This document shows, piece by piece, positions 37,964 through 42,072 of a stretch of DNA of 42,072 nucleotides. Under the pieces are notes generated by a model, which did not search any database, was not told the origin of the DNA, and saw nothing but the letters and a program-made list of their open reading frames with translations. Location: contig JALHNB010000038.1 in NCBI GenBank assembly GCA_022843745.1, forward strand, positions 1 to 42,072, in the 5' to 3' direction. How positions within the stretch are numbered: position 1 is the first letter of the stretch; every line of letters begins with the position of its first letter. A program made the translations under genes and the position numbers. This DNA is from Anaerolineae bacterium. Its GTDB lineage: Bacteria > Chloroflexota > Anaerolineae > Aggregatilineales > Phototrophicaceae.

Positions 37964-40612
37964 ATGAAACGCTACACCCCCTTCCTGCTCCTTCTCGCCG
38001 TTCTCGCCCTGTCCATCCTCCCGGCTCTCCCCGCCGATGCACAGGACGGCATCATTCTGCAAGTCACCGCGCCGTTTTTCGCCGAGGACATCCTGCAACC
38101 CGTCATTGATGAATATTAGGCAGCGCACCCCGGCATCACCGTCCAGATGGTGCTGAATCAGGGTTTTGGCGCACAGGTTCAGAACGACGACGATCCCGAA
38201 GTCTATCAGGCAAATCTGGCGACCTACTTTAGTTCGGCGGACATTCTCGTCGTCAGCAATTCCGTCCTCACGCCGGAAGCCACGCGCGGCGGCTATGTCC
38301 TCGACCTCATGCCCCTGACGAGCAGCGATGTCGATTTCGACTCCTCGGCCTTTCACCAGACGATGCTCTCGGCCTTCCAGTGGGATAACGGCCAATGGGC
38401 GCTGCCAATTTCCGCCAGTTTCGTCGTCGTCTCGTATATTCCAGAGGCTTTTGACAACGCCGGAATCGCCTACCCCACCGAGTCGTGGACGCTGGACGAT
38501 CTGGAAAATGCCGCCCGCACACTGACTCAGAAAAACGCTGACGGCACAATCGCCCTCCCCGGCATGATTGTCCAGGGCAACAACGCCTCGCTCCCGCCGC
38601 TGTTTATGAGCCTGACCGGAAGCGGATTCGCCACCGACGCGACTTTCCCCGGCAGCCCTGATTTCAGCAATCCGCAGCTTGCCGCCGATCTCGATAACTG
38701 GTTTGCGTTCGTCGCTGAAGGACTGATGGAAGTGCCTGACGACGTGAACAACAACCAGATTCCGCTGATTATCGGCAACCCGCAGTTTGGCGGCGGTGGC
38801 GGTGGATTTGGCGGCGGCAATCAGGATGCGCCTGTCCGCGCGACAGCTTTGCTCCCCGGCGGCGGCGCTGGCTTGAGCGTCAATGGGTATGCCATCAGTC
38901 GCGGCACGCTCTACCCGCAGGAGTCTTACGATTTTCTCAAATTTCTCGTTAATCACCCGAACGCCGTAACCGCGAACCTCAGCACCACGCCGGCTGTGAT
39001 CGGCCTCGAAGCGGGCGGATTTGGCGGCCCAGGTGGTGGCCCCGGTGGCCCCGGCGGCGGCGGATTTGTCCCCGAAGCGCTGCAACCCCTGCTGGATACG
39101 GCTATCGAACGCGGAATTTCTGACACGCGCTTTTCGACAGGCATCACCGCTGCCCTCAACCTCATGACGGATGGGGCGCTGGATGCCCGTGCTGCGCTCG
39201 ATGAAATTCAAAACACATTTCTGACACGCCTGGCCGTAGCCGATACCCACGCCGCGACCCGCATCAGTGTTGTCGCGCCTACAATTGCGCCTGTCCTTGC
39301 TCCCGGCGAAGTCGCGCTCGATTTCGCGATTCTTGGCGGCGGTGGCCCCGGTGGTGGCGGTGGTGGTGGATTTGGAGCTATACAACAGTGGCAGGGCATC
39401 GCCGATCAGTTCGTCGCGGATGACGCGGAAGTCGGCATTATCAATTTCGACACCGAAAACGCCAACGACCTCGCAACGGTGACGGAAAATTACGACTGCT
39501 TCTATTCCAGCACCAACCTCATCCCCGATGCCGACCTCAGCCAACTCCTGAGTTTTGACCCGCTGGTTTCGGTTGATCCAGCCTTCGATCCCGACGACTT
39601 TATCGCCGGAGTCTTCACGCAGGTGAGCGCCAATAACCAGATGTACGCCTACCCGCTGCAAATTTCGCCGCTTGTCCTGCGCTTTAATGCCGATATTTTC
39701 ACGCAGGCCGGAGTCCCACTCCCCCAGAGCAGCTGGACGGTCAGCGAATTGCAGGACGCGCTCGGTCAATTGAAATTCGTCCTCACCGATGACCAGTTCC
39801 CGCTGGAATTGAATGCTTCCGGTCAAACGGCGCTGCTGATGCTCATCGCGGCCTATGGCGGCATCCCGTTTGATACGCGCACCAGCCCGCCAACCGTGAG
39901 CTTCACCGACCCGGCGACGGAAGCCGCTTTGCAGCAAATTCTCGACCTGCTGGCAAACGGCGAGTTGACCTTCTCCGGCGGCGGTTTTGGCCCCGGCGGT
40001 GGTCAGGCTGACGACACCGTTCCGCTGTATTCGAATGTCATCAATGCCTTCAGCTTTGGCGGTGGCGGCCCCGGCGGTGGTGGGAATAATCAATCCGAAA
40101 ATTCCGACGGCATTGTCCCATTCCCGCGTGGCAATCAATATAACGCCGTCGCCTTCAACCTCGGCACGGCCTATATCAGCGTAAATGCGGAAAATCCCGA
40201 AGCCTGCTATCGTTTCATAAGCACCGTTTCGCAATCTACTGAGCTTTTCGACTCGATGCCCGCGCGGTATTCGCAGATCGACAATCCCGATCTCGCGCAG
40301 GCTCAGGGCGATGATACGGTGGCGTTCTATCGCGACCTGGCAAATCTGATCGACCAGCCGACGACGCTTGTTTTCCCGAACAATATCAACGCCGGAAATT
40401 TTGGCATGACCAATTGGCTGTTTGACGTGTTTGATCGCTATGTCGCGGGTGAAGTTGTTGACCTGAACGCGGATTTGGCGGATGCCGAGCAAGCCACCCG
40501 CGCCTATATCGACTGCGTGGCGGCGCTCCCGCCCTTCAACCCGGGCGGCGACACCGACCCGCAGGACTTCTTCGCGCAGATCCAGGCGTGCCAAGCCTCG
40601 GCGACGGCGTAA
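37964..40612 (+). CDS. Secreted tandem solute-binding protein with Gly-rich loops, split by a TAG
   Basis: Read through, this is about 882 residues: a signal peptide (1-26, ADAQ-D) and two solute-binding (family 1-type) domains in tandem. Domain 1 covers TAPFFAEDILQPVI to about 420; domain 2 then starts VALDFAILGGGG. Each domain has very glycine-rich loops (GGGGGGFGGG, GGPGGGPGGPGGGG, GGGGPGGGG), some at matching positions, e.g. before the NGYAISRG and LGTAYISV strands. Codon 52 is TAG (38117-38119) in EY-stop-AAHPG, where relatives have a sense codon before AHPG; the frame is otherwise intact. Without read-through, only a 51-residue secreted stub or a signal-less protein could be made. No ABC permease genes are nearby. 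It has no lipobox cysteine. Confidence 0.8.
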
Positions 40613-40626
40613 TATCACACGCTTTT

Positions 40627-40651
40627 GTAGGGGCGAGGGGCTGCTTCGCCC
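40627..40651 (+). terminator. GTAGGGG palindrome after the SBP gene
   Basis: GTAGGGGCGA and TTCGCCC arms with a short CTTTC after them, 14 bp past the stop. It resembles the 36228 hairpin but with a poor T-run, so termination is only possible. Confidence 0.45.
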
Positions 40652-40704
40652 TTTCAAAGGTTTCATCTTCTTCCGAATTACACAATCTGTTGTTTAGATC
40701 GCAT

Positions 40705-41382
40705 CTAAATCTTTTGATTAATTTCTTGTAGAGCAAGCTTCGCAGCGTAACTTATATTTTTATCTTCATCATTGATCATTGACTGCAAAATCGTAATAGC
40801 GCTCTGGCTTTTAGTCATTCTGAGTACCTCAATGATCGCGACCTTTTGTTCTGAAGAACTAGTCTGTTCTAGCTGGGAGATTAACAACTGGATAGGTTGT
40901 TGATAAATGTTCAATATCGCTTCGGCTGCCGCTTCCTGAACAAAACTATCCTCGTCAACTAAACGCTCGATAAGAATTTGCACGGGATATTTTGTAGTTA
41001 ATTCCCCTATCAAATTAATCATTGATTCCCGTATGCTGCTGTCTTCCTCGAAATGCAACATTTTTATCGTTTCAGAAACAAAGGCAAAGTCACCGATTTG
41101 TTCAAGTGCAGCGAAAGATGCTTCTCGCACCACTCGACTTTCGGAGTTTTTTGCGTATTCCATTATTAACTCGACAAACTTTTTGTCACTATTTTTCTGC
41201 AATCCAATAATTCGTATCAAATTGCGAATCACGAACTCGCGATTTTCATCCTTCAAACTTTCAAATATGCAATCATTTATCGCATCCCCCATCTCTACAA
41301 GGGTAAATACGATCTCATTCACTTGCTGAAAGTCATTGTTGTCTAATTGCTCAACGAGCTGTTTGATTTCCATTTTGGACAT
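40705..41382 (-). CDS. HEAT-repeat protein, AT-rich
   Basis: This 225-residue protein is a chain of HEAT repeats of about 30 residues (SRVVREASFAALEQIGD, SSIRESMINLIGELTTK, SFVQEAAAEAILNIYQQP, NISYAAKLALQEI). It is a likely protein-protein scaffold. Its base composition is clearly more AT-rich and its Lys/Ile/Asn use higher than those of the flanking genes, which suggests acquisition from another source. It is not similar to the HEAT-like protein at 8298 beyond the fold. AAAGAGA precedes the ATG. Confidence 0.75.
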   Translation of the reverse strand: MSKMEIKQLVEQLDNNDFQQVNEIVFTLVEMGDAINDCIFESLKDENREFVIRNLIRIIGLQKNSDKKFVELIMEYAKNSESRVVREASFAALEQIGDFAFVSETIKMLHFEEDSSIRESMINLIGELTTKYPVQILIERLVDEDSFVQEAAAEAILNIYQQPIQLLISQLEQTSSSEQKVAIIEVLRMTKSQSAITILQSMINDEDKNISYAAKLALQEINQKI

Positions 41383-41512
41383 TCTCTTTAGTGACGAAAC
41401 AATATCATAATATCATCCTGTAAGATGGGCTGAGGTACAATCAACTTCATCCTCTTGCGCCTACCCCGAACCTGCGCCAAAATCACGCGCTCTACCCACA
41501 GGAGCGCACCCC

Positions 41513-42072
41513 ATGAACTCGATTGCCCGCATTCACAGAGATCGCAGCTTTGGCATGACCAACGGCGGCTGGAAATATGATGCCTACCCGGAACTCGAAA
41601 CGCTGGACGCGGGAAAATCCATCACGATTGCCGCCATCGAAGGGCCTGCCGTCATCACGCATATTCACTCGACGCAGCACCTCATGAACAACGACGCAAA
41701 GTGGCTGCCGCCGGATGAACGAATCGTTCCGCGCGGCGTGGTGCTGGAAATCTATTTTGACGAGGTGTGCGCCGTTCGTGTGCCGTTGGCTGATTTTTTC
41801 GCCGATGGCTGCAACGGACTTGGACAAAATTTCGGCAATCAATTTATCGAGAAAGCCCCCGGCGCGTACAACTGCTATATCCCGATGCCCTTCGCCCGCA
41901 GCGCCCGCGTCGTATTAAAAAACGACACGCCGCACAGCCTGATGAATTACAGTTTTGTCGAATTTGAACGCCTGCCGAAATGGGAAAACGACCTCGGCTA
42001 TTTTCACGCGACCTGGAATCGGACGGCGTTTCAGCTTCACGGGCAGTCGAATCAGCCCTTTTTTCATGTGGA
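41513..42072 (+). CDS. GH172 (DUF2961) glycoside hydrolase, N-terminal part
   Basis: The ORF starts at ATG 41513 with AGGAG upstream and is open to the window edge (186 residues visible). It opens ARIHRDRSFGMTNGG and has the DUF2961 pattern: a segment ITIAAIEGPAVITHIHSTQ, then VVLEIYFDEV, VRVPLADFFADGCNG, and YNCYIPMPFARSARVVLKN. GH172 enzymes act on fructofuranosyl or arabinofuranosyl linkages; which one cannot be told from this fragment. With the GH51 and GH10 enzymes it fits a role in furanoside sugar use. No signal peptide is visible. Confidence 0.82.
   Translation, partial: MNSIARIHRDRSFGMTNGGWKYDAYPELETLDAGKSITIAAIEGPAVITHIHSTQHLMNNDAKWLPPDERIVPRGVVLEIYFDEVCAVRVPLADFFADGCNGLGQNFGNQFIEKAPGAYNCYIPMPFARSARVVLKNDTPHSLMNYSFVEFERLPKWENDLGYFHATWNRTAFQLHGQSNQPFFHV

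Noticed and set aside
24553-38119. Reassignment of TAG to a sense codon, suggested by two in-frame TAGs in open genes
   Set aside because: Many intact genes here end in TAG at the proper family end (for example DHFR-like copy 2 at 8913, the hydrolases at 12855 and 14265, the SDR at 15051, the DHA2 transporter at 16007, the VOC gene at 18601). TAG is one of the commonest stops in the window, so genome-wide recoding is not supported.
38527-39399. Proline-rich minus-strand ORFs opposite the solute-binding gene
   Set aside because: Their PPPP runs are the reverse complement of the glycine codons in the Gly-rich loops; they have no start context or family match.

Overview
The window reads as a GC-rich bacterial chromosome segment, most likely from a member of the Chloroflexota (Anaerolineae-like). 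This assignment is inference. It rests on Pro/Thr/Gln-rich spacer proteins, SUMF1-type proteins with the LPPPFxWCEIPAG opening, glycine-rich solute-binding proteins, a XisH/XisI pair and many dispersed palindromic repeats. I see no rRNA, tRNA, CRISPR array, integrase or transposase.

Region 1 (1-20.4 kb). A TetR regulator tail overlaps a lipid or sterol-type glycosyltransferase on the plus strand. A long minus-strand run of small accessory genes follows: three DHFR/RibD-like reductases plus the relic of a fourth, four alpha/beta hydrolases, two metallo-beta-lactamase-fold proteins, two VOC proteins, two MFS transporters, an AraC-type regulator, a YcaQ-type DNA glycosylase, a DUF1801 protein, a SRPBCC protein, an atypical SDR and a tandem SUMF1 protein. 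Most units have their own Shine-Dalgarno sequence and are separated by two families of intergenic repeats. This looks like a stress, detoxification and resistance gene collection, not one pathway.

Region 2 (20.4-26.4 kb). A DHFR-like gene and a HxlR regulator diverge from a compact promoter pair with an inverted repeat between them. The regulator's 5' end is duplicated as a mini-ORF. A DMT exporter follows, then a secreted GH10 xylanase that sits between two direct copies of the exporter's 5' region, then a membrane protein gene split by one in-frame TAG, and a fatty acid desaturase.

Region 3 (26.4-34.6 kb). This holds a TIR-TM-TPR gene (frameshifted) with a cysteine-bearing partner, a SnoaL/GNAT pair, a XisH-XisI pair, a sugar isomerase-like TIM barrel, two tandem paralogous GNATs, a MITE-like element and a nucleotidyltransferase.

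Region 4 (34.6-42.1 kb). This holds a GH51 arabinofuranosidase, a membrane-anchored YceI protein, a very large secreted tandem solute-binding protein interrupted by an in-frame TAG, a HEAT-repeat protein and the start of a GH172 (DUF2961) enzyme that runs off the window. With the xylanase and the isomerase-like protein these point to use of arabinoxylan-type plant sugars.

Most notable are the three single-base lesions in otherwise open genes (two TAGs and one homopolymer frameshift), the TIR/partner operon, the orphan XisHI pair, the duplicated HxlR start under a consensus promoter, and the palindrome families whose inner stems differ in a compensated way while the outer arms stay constant.
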